Of a stretch of 48,329 bases of DNA, positions 1-6,983 are shown one piece after another. The notes under the pieces are model-generated. The model was not told where the DNA came from. It saw only the letters and a list, made by a program, of their open reading frames with translations, and did not search any database. Positions within the stretch are counted from its first letter, which is position 1; each line of letters starts with the position of its first letter. Source of the DNA: Oscillospiraceae bacterium (GTDB lineage: Bacteria > Bacillota > Clostridia > Oscillospirales > CAG-272); NCBI GenBank assembly GCA_015064585.1, contig SVRY01000016.1:1-48329 (forward strand), given 5' to 3'. Made by a program: the position numbers and the translations under genes.

Positions 1-1
1 T

Positions 2-157
2 GATCCAAGGCTTGAAATTACGGTAAGTTCTTCTTCCACTGAAAATGAAGCAATGGAGCATAAACGCATTTTGGAAAGTGCCGACTTTGATACCTTGCGT
101 AAAAACGAGCGTTTCCAAACGGTGTATAACACTCTTTCTCAAAACGCAAAAAGCTGA
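2..157 (+). CDS. C-terminal fragment of an unrecognised protein (starts before the window)
   Basis: An open frame enters from the left edge and ends at a TGA at 155-157, giving 51 residues ending in LSQNAKS. The fragment is hydrophilic and rich in Ser, Glu and Asn, with no membrane segment. I do not recognise the family. It lies just upstream of an integrase remnant, so it could belong to a mobile element. The open frame and the hairpin 60 bases downstream are the only support. Confidence 0.3.
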   Translation, partial: DPRLEITVSSSSTENEAMEHKRILESADFDTLRKNERFQTVYNTLSQNAKS

Positions 158-216
158 AACACCCCACACGAAAAACTTGTATGCACTTTTATAAAAGCTA
201 AACGCTACCTGCACAC

Positions 217-256
217 CAAGACCGCTCCGATAGCTCGAAGCGGTCTTGATTTATTT
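217..256 (+). terminator. Hairpin terminator next to the first integrase remnant
   Basis: CAAGACCGCT at 217-226 pairs perfectly with AGCGGTCTTG at 239-248 around a 12-nt loop, and a T-rich stretch follows. It can end transcription of the partial gene on the left, and it faces the end of the integrase remnant on the other strand. A near-identical hairpin lies at 1522-1557. Confidence 0.6.
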
Positions 257-261
257 GTGGT

Positions 262-477
262 TCACCCCAGCGCTTTGCTCATCGCCGCGCCGGTGTCAGC
301 TTTTGTTACGGCATCGAGGTGGCTATAGATATTTGCCGTTGTGCTCATGTCGCTATGTCCGAGCCATTCCCGGATCTGCTTCATAGGCACGCCCTGTGCG
401 AGGAGCACCGAGGCGCAGGAGTGGCGAAGGTCGTGGAAGCGGATCTTCTTCAGGCCATACTTCTCAAACTCACATGA
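262..477 (-). pseudogene. Truncated tyrosine recombinase/integrase, C-terminal catalytic end only
   Basis: The minus strand encodes about 67 residues that carry the C-terminal signatures of a phage/ICE tyrosine integrase: HDLRHSCASVLLAQG (the Arg box), then IREWLGHSDMSTT (the LGH motif) and the catalytic Tyr in NIYSHLD. The frame ends at TGA (262-264) and is cut upstream by an in-frame TAA at 478-480, so the N-terminal domains and first catalytic Arg are missing. It is the relic of an integrated element. GC content is visibly higher than in the next gene, consistent with separate origin. A second, more decayed copy of the same tail is at 1567-1684. Confidence 0.75.
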
Positions 478-578
478 TTAGGCATCATTTCGCCTTTTGA
501 TAATATATATCGTTTGTATTGAACGAAATATTCAACCACAAGTTGTCAAAAAATATTTTTCGCTATCCAAATAGTATC

Positions 579-607
579 TTTACAGTTGTTTTATCATATG
601 ATATACT
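579..607 (+). promoter_or_regulatory. Promoter of the XRE regulator gene
   Basis: TTTACA (579-584), a 17-nt spacer and TATACT (602-607). It starts transcription about 23 bases before the start codon at 637. That rules out an earlier start at 586, which would lie inside the promoter. Confidence 0.65.
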
Positions 608-636
608 ATAGGCAAGATAAGAAGGAGGTTGAATTC

Positions 637-1512
637 ATGAATTTAAATCAAAACATTGCATACTATCGCAAACTATGCGGATACACACAGGAACAGTTAG
701 CAGAACAACTTGGTGTGACGGCACAGTCGGTATCTAAATGGGAAAACGAACTTTCTAATCCCGATATCTCTTTCTTACCGAACTTGGCAAAGATTCTTGG
801 AGTTGACATCAATTCGCTTTTTGAAGAAACTCCTGACGCTCCGAAAGTAGTTAAGTTGTCTGAGCTCCCCAACCTTTGCTATGACGCTCTTATTTCTCTC
901 TTCGCTAAAGCTCAATTTACATTTTATCATGGCGATAAAAAAATTTTAACGAGAGAAAAACTTAATAAACGAATTGAATCATTAAAAACAGATTTTGACT
1001 TCCCACAGCCCAAATGCGCTTACGTTATAGATGAAGGCGAACCTGAACACAGTTCTGTTTTTCTTTCCGATGCCCTTTCTTTCATTGATCGCAGTTATGG
1101 TAGCTCAGATTCCGCACTGCTTTTTGATCTTGACAAAGCAGGAGAACTATTATCTGTCTTAGGCGATAAAAACGCTCGTAAGGTTTTAAAAGCTATTTAT
1201 GAAAAATTAATTTCGGAAGGAGAAAGTGCAACATCATTTTCGCCTCAAATGCTTTCAAAAGCCACTTCGCTAACAGAGGATTCCATTAGCGACGCTGCCA
1301 TAAAACTGCGGCATGTAGGACTGCTTGATGAAGTAGAAAAAATCCAGCAGGACGGTTTTAGGAAAGAATACTGTGCTTTGTACCCAAAAGATTTTGTTTT
1401 TGTGATTGCCATACTACGACTTGCCTATGTACACACATCGAACATGACATATGTTACCCTTATGTATAGGGATGCCCAAAATCAACTAAATCATGATAGT
1501 GATGCAATTTAA
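637..1512 (+). CDS. XRE-family helix-turn-helix transcriptional regulator with a C-terminal extension
   Basis: The 291-residue protein begins MNLNQNIAYYRKLCGYTQEQ. Residues 1-65 are a typical XRE/Cro-type DNA-binding domain (TQEQLAEQLGVTAQSVSKWE). The rest has no membrane segment; around residues 160-255 it looks winged-helix-like (KVLKAIYEKLISEGE, then an alternation ending KLRHVGLLDEVEK), so it may hold a second DNA-binding or ligand domain. The start is set by AAGGAGG at 622-628 and by the promoter position. The gene sits alone between two integrase tails and two matching hairpins, so it is probably cargo or a regulator left by the mobile element. Its target is not evident. Confidence 0.8.
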   Translation: MNLNQNIAYYRKLCGYTQEQLAEQLGVTAQSVSKWENELSNPDISFLPNLAKILGVDINSLFEETPDAPKVVKLSELPNLCYDALISLFAKAQFTFYHGDKKILTREKLNKRIESLKTDFDFPQPKCAYVIDEGEPEHSSVFLSDALSFIDRSYGSSDSALLFDLDKAGELLSVLGDKNARKVLKAIYEKLISEGESATSFSPQMLSKATSLTEDSISDAAIKLRHVGLLDEVEKIQQDGFRKEYCALYPKDFVFVIAILRLAYVHTSNMTYVTLMYRDAQNQLNHDSDAI

Positions 1513-1521
1513 CTCATACGA

Positions 1522-1561
1522 ATCAAGACCGCTTTGAATGCTCGAAGCGGTCTTGATTTTG
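1522..1561 (+). terminator. Terminator hairpin, duplicate of the one at 217
   Basis: ATCAAGACCGCTT (1522-1534) pairs perfectly over 13 bp with AAGCGGTCTTGAT (1545-1557), followed by TTTTG. It lies just after the XRE gene stop. The stem sequence is the same as in the hairpin at 217-248, and both are followed by an integrase tail on the opposite strand. Confidence 0.75.
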
Positions 1562-1566
1562 TTTAA

Positions 1567-1684
1567 TTATCCGAGTGTTTTACTCATCCCCGCTCCTGTC
1601 TTCGCTTTCGTCACGGCATCAAGGGGATATAAATATGTGCCGTGGGCTCGAACTTTTTATCTTTTCTTCGATTGTCATCGTCAT
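1567..1684 (-). pseudogene. Second decayed integrase C-terminal tail, joined to an unrelated gene start
   Basis: The minus strand from about 1645 to the stop at 1567-1569 encodes DAVTKAKTGAGMSKTLG, which closely matches DAVTKADTGAAMSKALG at the end of the first remnant. The DNA match extends about 25 bases upstream but needs one lost base, so the frame is broken. Just upstream is a good ribosome binding site (AAAGGAG) and a start (ATG at 1684 or 1678) encoding MTMTIEEKIK, which runs into the decayed tail after about ten codons. This looks like a deletion scar that fused the start of one gene to the end of an integrase. Confidence 0.6.
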
Positions 1685-1758
1685 GACTCCTTTCTGTTTT
1701 GTCAGCACAGAGGATATCACAAAGAAACGCAAAGTCCGGAGAGAATCGGAAGGAGCTA

Positions 1759-1786
1759 TTGAATTTTTTATATTTTTTGTTATAAT
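1759..1786 (+). promoter_or_regulatory. Promoter of the 1832 gene
   Basis: TTGAAT (1759-1764), a 16-nt spacer and TATAAT (1781-1786), ending 45 bases before the ATG at 1832. Confidence 0.5.
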
Positions 1787-1831
1787 ACTTACGAGAAACA
1801 AGTGACGCTACAGAAAAATGAGGTAACAGAT

Positions 1832-2197
1832 ATGAATTTTGAAAATATATCTTGGGTAGACAGCGATATAGAGAGAATCGAAATTGAATACAACTGCGCC
1901 AAGCTTTTTATTTTTAATGACTCTCTTCAAAAGGATATGTGCGTGAGTTGTACCGGCTTTATCGGGTTAAATAATCTATGTATATGGGACGATCAAATCA
2001 TCGAACAAGCATCCATTTTTCAAATAAAAGATGATGATAACACGCCCTTTATTCAAACGGTATTTGCTGCGTATGATAAGGATTTCAACTATGGAGAACG
2101 GTGGCTTAATCATGGAATTATCGAATTGCGCATCAAACTTGTGAACGGCATTTCGTTCAGCATTTATTGTCAAAAGGTTGATGTTGATCACGTATAA
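1832..2197 (+). CDS. Hypothetical small acidic protein
   Basis: This 121-residue protein starts MNFENISWVDSDIERIEIEY. I do not recognise its family. It is acidic, has no signal peptide or membrane helix, and has the alternating hydrophobic pattern of a compact beta-rich fold. The ATG at 1832 is preferred over a GTG at 1802 because GAGGT lies eight bases upstream of it. It lies in the accessory stretch after the integrase scar and 84 bases before a nuclease-like gene. Small acidic proteins beside nucleases are sometimes immunity proteins, but nothing specific supports that here. Confidence 0.6.
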   Translation: MNFENISWVDSDIERIEIEYNCAKLFIFNDSLQKDMCVSCTGFIGLNNLCIWDDQIIEQASIFQIKDDDNTPFIQTVFAAYDKDFNYGERWLNHGIIELRIKLVNGISFSIYCQKVDVDHV

Positions 2198-2281
2198 TAT
2201 ACGCGGCATAACGAAAGCAAAATGGTGACTACTCATCCCTTCGTTTTTAATACTCTGCAAAAACAGTAATGGAGAATAACA

Positions 2282-3163
2282 ATGACATTATCAAAAGAAT
2301 TAGATCTCGCCATAAAGTTGTCCGAAATTAAAACGATAGAAGGCGGATATCTTATCGGTGGAAAAGAATACAACACTTATATGACAAATGAGGAATGGGA
2401 GAAATTTAAGACCGATATGCTGCCAAGTGCGCACGAAGAATACAGTGCAGGCGGAGGAGACGAGCTTTCCGATAAAAACGGGCGTCCTCCAAAAATGGCA
2501 TGCTATGGCTCGTCGAGCCGCTTGATCTATAAACTTTCTTGCCACAAGGAATGTTTCCACTACGAAAAGAAGCTCTCCACAACCGTCGGCGGTACTGCCA
2601 ACCTCGATGGGTTCATGGAGGAAGATCATCGCTATGTTTTCGTAGAAGCAAAATGCCACGAGCCTTATTCTGCAAAAAAGAATTCGGTAAGCCATAGCTA
2701 TGCTAACCTGTATAACTATATTAACGAGCAAATGTTGGGTAGCATTGAAATAAAGATGCAACCAAAAAAATGCAAACGCTATATGGACGTGGAGTATTTT
2801 GCCGAAGGTGAACAGCTTGCGCATTTCGATATGAAGCAAATGATATGCCATTTACTTGGCATCGCAACAGGGGTGCTTAAAGGAGAACTGGAACTAAAGC
2901 AGATTGATTTTATTTATTTGCTCTATGATCCTACCGAACTTGATCTCTCTCCCGATACTAAGGCGGCGGTTGACTCTATATACGAAAGAACATGTTACGA
3001 GTGCAATCTCATTGACTTTGCAACGCTGCTTCGTGTGATATTTGCGTTTTTGAAAGAGGAAAAGTACGGTGAGCTCATTTCTGATGAAGACCTTGATGCG
3101 CTTGTTTGTAAGTTCACATTTTCGCTTGCATCGCAAGACTTTTATCCTATTCTTTTGCAATAA
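2282..3163 (+). CDS. PD-(D/E)XK nuclease-like protein (PGN_0703-type putative restriction endonuclease)
   Basis: This 293-residue soluble protein has the core of a PD-(D/E)XK nuclease near residues 105-130: an Asp in TANLDGFMEEDHRY, then a strand ending in FVEAKCHEPY, where E-x-K forms the metal site. The arrangement resembles the PGN_0703 family of putative restriction-like endonucleases, and the C-terminal half is helical. The start has GGAG nine bases upstream. No methyltransferase or specificity subunit lies nearby, so a complete restriction system is not present. It could be an orphan defence or repair nuclease brought in with the mobile element on its left. Family placement is by motif only. 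Confidence 0.55.
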   Translation: MTLSKELDLAIKLSEIKTIEGGYLIGGKEYNTYMTNEEWEKFKTDMLPSAHEEYSAGGGDELSDKNGRPPKMACYGSSSRLIYKLSCHKECFHYEKKLSTTVGGTANLDGFMEEDHRYVFVEAKCHEPYSAKKNSVSHSYANLYNYINEQMLGSIEIKMQPKKCKRYMDVEYFAEGEQLAHFDMKQMICHLLGIATGVLKGELELKQIDFIYLLYDPTELDLSPDTKAAVDSIYERTCYECNLIDFATLLRVIFAFLKEEKYGELISDEDLDALVCKFTFSLASQDFYPILLQ

Positions 3164-3270
3164 AATAGCGACCGACCATCCCTTAGTCCTTTGGGAAGCC
3201 TTACAGAATTCTCGGAAGGGGTCAACACCATGAAAGATTCTAATTTTAGCGCTTATATCTAAATATACTT

Positions 3271-3297
3271 AAAACCGTCGACAAAATCGCCGGTTTT
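3271..3297 (+). terminator. Weak terminator after the nuclease-like gene
   Basis: AAAACCG and CGGTTTT form a 7-bp stem around a 13-nt loop, with TCTT following. It is about 110 bases after the stop codon at 3163. The 246 bases between the flanking genes hold only this hairpin and the one at 3323. Confidence 0.4.
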
Positions 3298-3313
3298 CTT
3301 CATTATCAATCCC

Positions 3314-3343
3314 CAAAAAATAGTTGCCGAACGCTTCGGCAAC
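3314..3343 (-). terminator. Terminator of the Crp/Fnr gene
   Basis: GTTGCCGAA (3323-3331) pairs perfectly with TTCGGCAAC (3335-3343) around a 3-nt loop. On the minus strand it is followed by TATTTTTTG. It lies 66 bases past the stop of the Crp/Fnr gene. Confidence 0.75.
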
Positions 3344-3409
3344 TTGACTGCAACAGGAATTGTGTACGCAAACAAAAGCTATTTTGGCTTCATGGAATAA
3401 CGCACTTCT

Positions 3410-4069
3410 TTATAATAACCGAAAATTGTTTTTCTCAAATTCCAAAAGTCCTTCATTGCGCATTTTACAAAGCTCATTGGACATGGCGCTTCGATCGACC
3501 GATAGAAAATCGGCAAGCTGTTGGCGATTAAAGGGAATCGAAAAAACGGAACTATTTTGCCGTTTGGCTTCTTCCGACAAATACGAAATCAGTTTTTCCC
3601 TGGTGGAACGCTTTGACATATGCCCGAGCTTTTGTACAAGCTTTCTGTTTTTATCGGAAATGGCAAAAAATATATTTTGCACAACCATAGCGTGAAAACG
3701 GCAAGCAAACGAGCATGTCATGATCACACGTTTCACATCAAAAAACAAAACATCACTGTCTTCCAGCGCTACCACATCATTCAGCAGTGCACCGCTCTCG
3801 GGAGCAACATAAGCCTCCCCAAACATTTCTCCTACAGCAATCTGACCCAAAATACTGCGGTTTCCCCAATAATCATCCTTTTGAATATGAAGATTGCCTT
3901 TTACCAAAACAGTAATATCGCTGATATGCTCTCCCTGACGCATAACATACTCACCCTTCTTATAGGAATACAATCGGGCACCCAGACAGGAAAGCATTGC
4001 GGCGATTTCATCATCACCGATTCCGGCAAACATCTTTGTTTTTTTCAAAACAGGAATATATTTTTTCAT
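3410..4069 (-). CDS. Crp/Fnr family transcriptional regulator
   Basis: The 219-residue protein has an N-terminal cyclic-nucleotide-binding-type beta barrel (about residues 15-125, with KKGEYVMRQGEHISDITVLV and the GEMFGEAY turn) and a C-terminal winged helix with recognition region RQQLADFLSVDRSAMSNEL. It lacks the N-terminal cysteine cluster of classical FNR, so it probably senses through the barrel (heme, a redox group or a small ligand). The ATG at 4069 is preferred because AAGGG lies just upstream. It is divergent from a ferredoxin gene. A GTTGTA-AA-TACAAC palindrome in the shared promoter is its probable binding site, downstream of its own promoter, which suggests autorepression. Confidence 0.85.
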   Translation of the reverse strand: MKKYIPVLKKTKMFAGIGDDEIAAMLSCLGARLYSYKKGEYVMRQGEHISDITVLVKGNLHIQKDDYWGNRSILGQIAVGEMFGEAYVAPESGALLNDVVALEDSDVLFFDVKRVIMTCSFACRFHAMVVQNIFFAISDKNRKLVQKLGHMSKRSTREKLISYLSEEAKRQNSSVFSIPFNRQQLADFLSVDRSAMSNELCKMRNEGLLEFEKNNFRLL

Positions 4070-4084
4070 AAACATCACCCTTCT

Positions 4085-4098
4085 GTTGTAAATACAAC
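4085..4098. promoter_or_regulatory. Candidate Crp/Fnr operator
   Basis: GTTGTA, AA, TACAAC forms an inverted repeat centred between 4091 and 4092. With a TATAAT -10 at 4121-4126 on the plus strand, the centre falls at about -41.5 from the predicted start (4133). That is the classic class II activator position, and the -35 there is poor. For the minus-strand regulator promoter the site lies just downstream of the start, as in autorepression. Confidence 0.55.
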
Positions 4099-4113
4099 CG
4101 CTTTATTAGATTC

Positions 4114-4142
4114 ATTGTACTATAATATAACCGTAGAATCAA
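4114..4142 (-). promoter_or_regulatory. Promoter of the Crp/Fnr gene
   Basis: On the minus strand: TTGATT (4142-4137), a 17-nt spacer and TACAAT (4119-4114). Predicted transcription start is near 4107, upstream of the GTTGTA/TACAAC palindrome. Confidence 0.6.
4121..4126 (+). promoter_or_regulatory. -10 element of the ferredoxin promoter
   Basis: Perfect TATAAT without a recognisable -35 element. The palindrome at 4085-4098 takes the place where an activator would help RNA polymerase. The gap to the ATG is 28 bases. Confidence 0.5.
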
Positions 4143-4154
4143 GAGAGGAGCAAG

Positions 4155-4856
4155 ATGATGATCAGAAAAATTATTAAAATAGATAAAGATAAATGTAACG
4201 GATGCGGAGCGTGTGCCGCCGCCTGCCACGAAGGTGCCATAGAAATAATAAACGGAAAAGCCAAGCTCACACGTGAAAACTATTGCGACGGACTTGGCGA
4301 TTGTCTGCCCGCCTGCCCCACGAACGCCATTTCCTTTGAGGAAAGAGAAGCGCCTGCCTATGACGAAGCGGCTGTTCTGCAGGCAAAAAAAGAAAAGGCT
4401 GCCGCACCGCTTCCCTGCGGATGTCCCGGTATGGCATCCAAATCAATTAAGCGCGAGCCCTGTGCAGTGCCGATTGCCGCCGCTGCTTTGACCAGTCAAT
4501 TGTCTCAATGGCCCATACAAATAAAGCTTGTCCCTGTCATAGCTCCCTATTTCGACGGTGCCAATCTTTTGGTAGCGGCAGATTGTACCGCATATGCTTA
4601 CGGTAATTTCCATAACGAATTCATTAAAAACCGTGTTACGCTGATTGGCTGCCCCAAGCTTGATGAGGGAGATTATGCCGAAAAGCTCACCGCCATTCTG
4701 GCAAATAACAATATCAAAAGTGTCACCGTTGTTCGTATGGAAGTGCCCTGTTGCGGCGGCATTGAAAACGCAGTAAAACGCGCTTTGATGACAAGCGGCA
4801 AATTCATTCCCTGGAGAATCGTAACCGTCTCCATCAACGGAACCATTTTAGATTAA
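4155..4856 (+). CDS. 4Fe-4S ferredoxin-domain protein with C-terminal cysteine-rich domain
   Basis: The 233-residue protein starts with a ferredoxin-like domain. The first motif, CNGCGACAAAC (residues 14-24), is a complete 4Fe-4S binding set. The second, CDGLGDCLPACP (44-55), has Leu where the second Cys normally sits, so that cluster is 3Fe-4S or has one open iron site. A linker with CGCPG follows, then a domain with CPK and PCCGGIENA motifs that may bind another cluster. It is likely a cytoplasmic electron carrier or redox sensor partner. GAGAGGAG precedes ATG codons at 4155 and 4158; either could be used. The divergent Crp/Fnr regulator probably controls it. Confidence 0.8.
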   Translation: MMIRKIIKIDKDKCNGCGACAAACHEGAIEIINGKAKLTRENYCDGLGDCLPACPTNAISFEEREAPAYDEAAVLQAKKEKAAAPLPCGCPGMASKSIKREPCAVPIAAAALTSQLSQWPIQIKLVPVIAPYFDGANLLVAADCTAYAYGNFHNEFIKNRVTLIGCPKLDEGDYAEKLTAILANNNIKSVTVVRMEVPCCGGIENAVKRALMTSGKFIPWRIVTVSINGTILD

Positions 4857-4873
4857 AAAGCTATTATCATAAA

Positions 4874-4915
4874 AACAACCAAATGCAAAACGGCACTGCA
4901 TTTGGTTGTTTTCTT
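4874..4915. terminator. Bidirectional terminator between ferredoxin and nitroreductase
   Basis: AACAACCAAATGCA (4874-4887) pairs perfectly over 14 bp with TGCATTTGGTTGTT (4897-4910). T-runs lie on both sides, so it serves both convergent genes. Confidence 0.85.
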
Positions 4916-5431
4916 TTATAATTCGGTAAGGATATCTTCCATTTCGCGGTAAACGGTATGGCGCAAAGAAGGCTGCGCCTCTTCAGCGGCATAGCCGATA
5001 GGCAAAAGAGAGGTAACTCTTATATTTTCCGGAAGCGAGAGTGCTTCTTTCACTTCATCGGCATTGAATCTTCCCACCCAGCACGAACCAATTCCCTGCT
5101 CCCATGCGGCAAGCATCATATGGGTACACACAATGGCACAATCGGTTTCACCCGAGCTATAGCCGGGCATCAAACTGTTTTTCCAATCACGTTCCTTGTC
5201 ATAACCCACAACCAATATGATCGGTGCATCAAAGGTGCAGATGCAGACCGATGCAAGCTTTTTTCTCATTTCTTCACTTTTCACCACAAAAATCTTCTGC
5301 GGCTGATTGTTGCAGGCGGTGGGGGCAACTTTACCCGCCAACAGAATTGCGCCTAATTTTTCACTTTCAATTTCTTTACTTTGAAAAGAACGCACCGAAT
5401 AACGCGCCTTTGCCAACTCTATAAAATCCAT
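4916..5431 (-). CDS. Nitroreductase family protein
   Basis: The 171-residue protein has the nitroreductase/FMN-reductase fold signature: the FMN-binding start MDFIELAKARYSVRSFQ, then KVAPTACNNQPQKIFVV and the EQGIGSCWVGRF segment that contacts flavin. Members reduce nitro compounds, quinones or flavins with NAD(P)H and act as cytoplasmic dimers. The start at 5431 is set by GGAGGG just upstream; a longer reading frame to 5563 runs through the promoter region of the next operon and is not supported. The length matches the small subfamily common in anaerobes. Substrate cannot be told. Confidence 0.85.
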   Translation of the reverse strand: MDFIELAKARYSVRSFQSKEIESEKLGAILLAGKVAPTACNNQPQKIFVVKSEEMRKKLASVCICTFDAPIILVVGYDKERDWKNSLMPGYSSGETDCAIVCTHMMLAAWEQGIGSCWVGRFNADEVKEALSLPENIRVTSLLPIGYAAEEAQPSLRHTVYREMEDILTEL

Positions 5432-5530
5432 ATTCCCTCCGTTTATGAGTACAATTGTGTTTTCACATTGATTATACCATAACAACGCAATCTTTTCAAC
5501 CTGATTTCCGTCAAAATTGTATCGACCTAC

Positions 5531-5588
5531 TTGACAATTATCAAAATTCATGCTACAATACATTTAACAATTAGGTTAAATGTTAAAT
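5531..5588 (+). promoter_or_regulatory. Promoter and likely SdpR-type operator
   Basis: TTGACA (5531-5536), a 17-nt spacer and TACAAT (5554-5559). Directly downstream, ATTTAAC (5562-5568) and GTTAAAT (5575-5581) form an inverted repeat, and a second GTTAAAT follows at 5582-5588. The repeat overlaps the transcription start, a typical place for autorepression by the ArsR-type protein encoded next. Confidence 0.65.
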
Positions 5589-5602
5589 GAGGAGATGGTT
5601 AT

Positions 5603-5887
5603 GTGGCACTGCAGTACACCCTAAAAGCGCTTGCCGACCCCATTCGGCGGGAAATACTGAATATGCTCAAAAAAGGCAGGATGTCTGCCGGCGAAATAAC
5701 CGATCATTTTTCGGTCACAGGCGCATCCATCTCCCGTCATCTGTCGATCCTAAAAGAGGCGGACCTCATTCGCGATTCCCGAGAGGGCAAATTTATTTAT
5801 TATGAACTGAATGCCTCCGTACTGGAGGAAATCTTGCTTTGGATCACCGATCTGAAAGAAGGAGACGAAAATGAAAAAACAAAATAA
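5603..5887 (+). CDS. ArsR/SdpR-type winged-helix repressor
   Basis: A 94-residue single-domain winged-helix protein. Motifs include LKALADPIRREILNMLKKG and the recognition helix region VTGASISRHLSILKEADLI. It starts at a GTG (5603), with AGGAG ten bases upstream. It has no cysteine pair for metal sensing, so it fits the autorepressor type seen with SdpI rather than a metal sensor. In Bacillus subtilis, SdpR is inactivated when SdpI sequesters it at the membrane. The gene overlaps the next one by 17 bases, which implies coupled translation. Confidence 0.85.
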   Translation: MALQYTLKALADPIRREILNMLKKGRMSAGEITDHFSVTGASISRHLSILKEADLIRDSREGKFIYYELNASVLEEILLWITDLKEGDENEKTK

Positions 5888-6959
5888 ATTTAAAATCATT
5901 CTCAGTTGCCTAATTATCCTTCTGCCTGCCTTACTCGGTTTACTGTTTTTTCCCAAGTTAAATGAGCTTGCTATTCAAAATTGGGGCACGTGGGAAGAAC
6001 ACACTTCTATCAGCGGCGCTTTGCTTCCCGTTTTTTTGATGCCCGTTATTTTATTACCTCTGCAGCTGTTGGGGCTTTGGATCACCTATAAAGACAATTT
6101 CCGCCAAGGACAAAGCCAAAAAGTATATGATCTTGCCATTTGGATATTACCCGTCATTTCTTTATATGCTTCCGGCATCACTTATACGGTGATATGCGGT
6201 ATGAAATTAAATTACATGGTTATTCTGTGCATCCTTTTTGGCACCATGTTTATTATTATCGGGAACTATCTGCCCAAATGCCGACAAAATCATATCATCG
6301 GTATCAAAACCCGCTGGACCCTTTCCAACAAGGAAAACTGGAACGCTACTCACCGCTTCGGCTCAAAAGTATGGTTATTCACAGGATTTATCTTTTTGCT
6401 GTTGGCGTTTTTCCCCTATCCTATTATAATTGGCATTGCCCTGCCTATTCTTGTCCTCATTGCCCTGCTGCCGGCCTTGTATTCCTATTTTTACTATAAA
6501 GATCAACTGCGCAAAGGAACTGCCACCAAAGAAGATTACGCACGCACTACCGGGCAAAAGATTTACATCTATATTACCATATGTATTCTTATCCCTATAT
6601 TTTTGATTTTGGGAATTATTATGTTCACGGGAAATATCCAAATACAGTATCAAGACGATCATTCCTTTTCTCTGGATGCCCCCTATTGGCAGAAAATCAC
6701 CGTTAACTATGCCGATATTCAAGAAATTTCATACCATGAAGGGGAGATCGACGGACACAAGATAAATGGATTTGATTCTGCCAAACTAATGCTGGGGTGG
6801 TTTCACAACGAAAAGCTGGGAAATCATACCCGATATATGTATGCCCGAAGTTCTTCTTACATCGTTATCAAAACAAATGAAAAGTATCTAGTCATCAGTC
6901 TTGCCGATACTACCCAAACCAAAGCACTGTATGAAACCATTCAGGGTCATTTAAAATAA
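5871..6959 (+). CDS. SdpI-family membrane protein with DUF1648-type N-terminus and extra C-terminal domain
   Basis: The 362-residue membrane protein starts with DUF1648-like helices, followed by the SdpI signature GNYLPKCRQNHIIGIKTRW with ENWNATHRFGSKVW. About seven or eight membrane helices are visible. The last 90 residues, after the helix near 225-245, form a soluble beta-rich domain (HSFSLDAPYWQKITVNYADI) resembling bacterial PH-like domains. SdpI proteins give immunity to a killing factor and act as signal receptors that capture SdpR. Its partner repressor lies upstream, and an ABC exporter downstream could share that role. No toxin gene is visible here. Confidence 0.8.
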   Translation: MKKQNKFKIILSCLIILLPALLGLLFFPKLNELAIQNWGTWEEHTSISGALLPVFLMPVILLPLQLLGLWITYKDNFRQGQSQKVYDLAIWILPVISLYASGITYTVICGMKLNYMVILCILFGTMFIIIGNYLPKCRQNHIIGIKTRWTLSNKENWNATHRFGSKVWLFTGFIFLLLAFFPYPIIIGIALPILVLIALLPALYSYFYYKDQLRKGTATKEDYARTTGQKIYIYITICILIPIFLILGIIMFTGNIQIQYQDDHSFSLDAPYWQKITVNYADIQEISYHEGEIDGHKINGFDSAKLMLGWFHNEKLGNHTRYMYARSSSYIVIKTNEKYLVISLADTTQTKALYETIQGHLK

Positions 6960-6983
6960 AACTAACATAAAACGGAGATGAAA

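Noticed and set aside
4916-5563. Longer nitroreductase starting at 5563
   Set aside because: The extra 44 residues do not resemble the family and cross the neighbouring promoter; GGAGGG marks the start at 5431.
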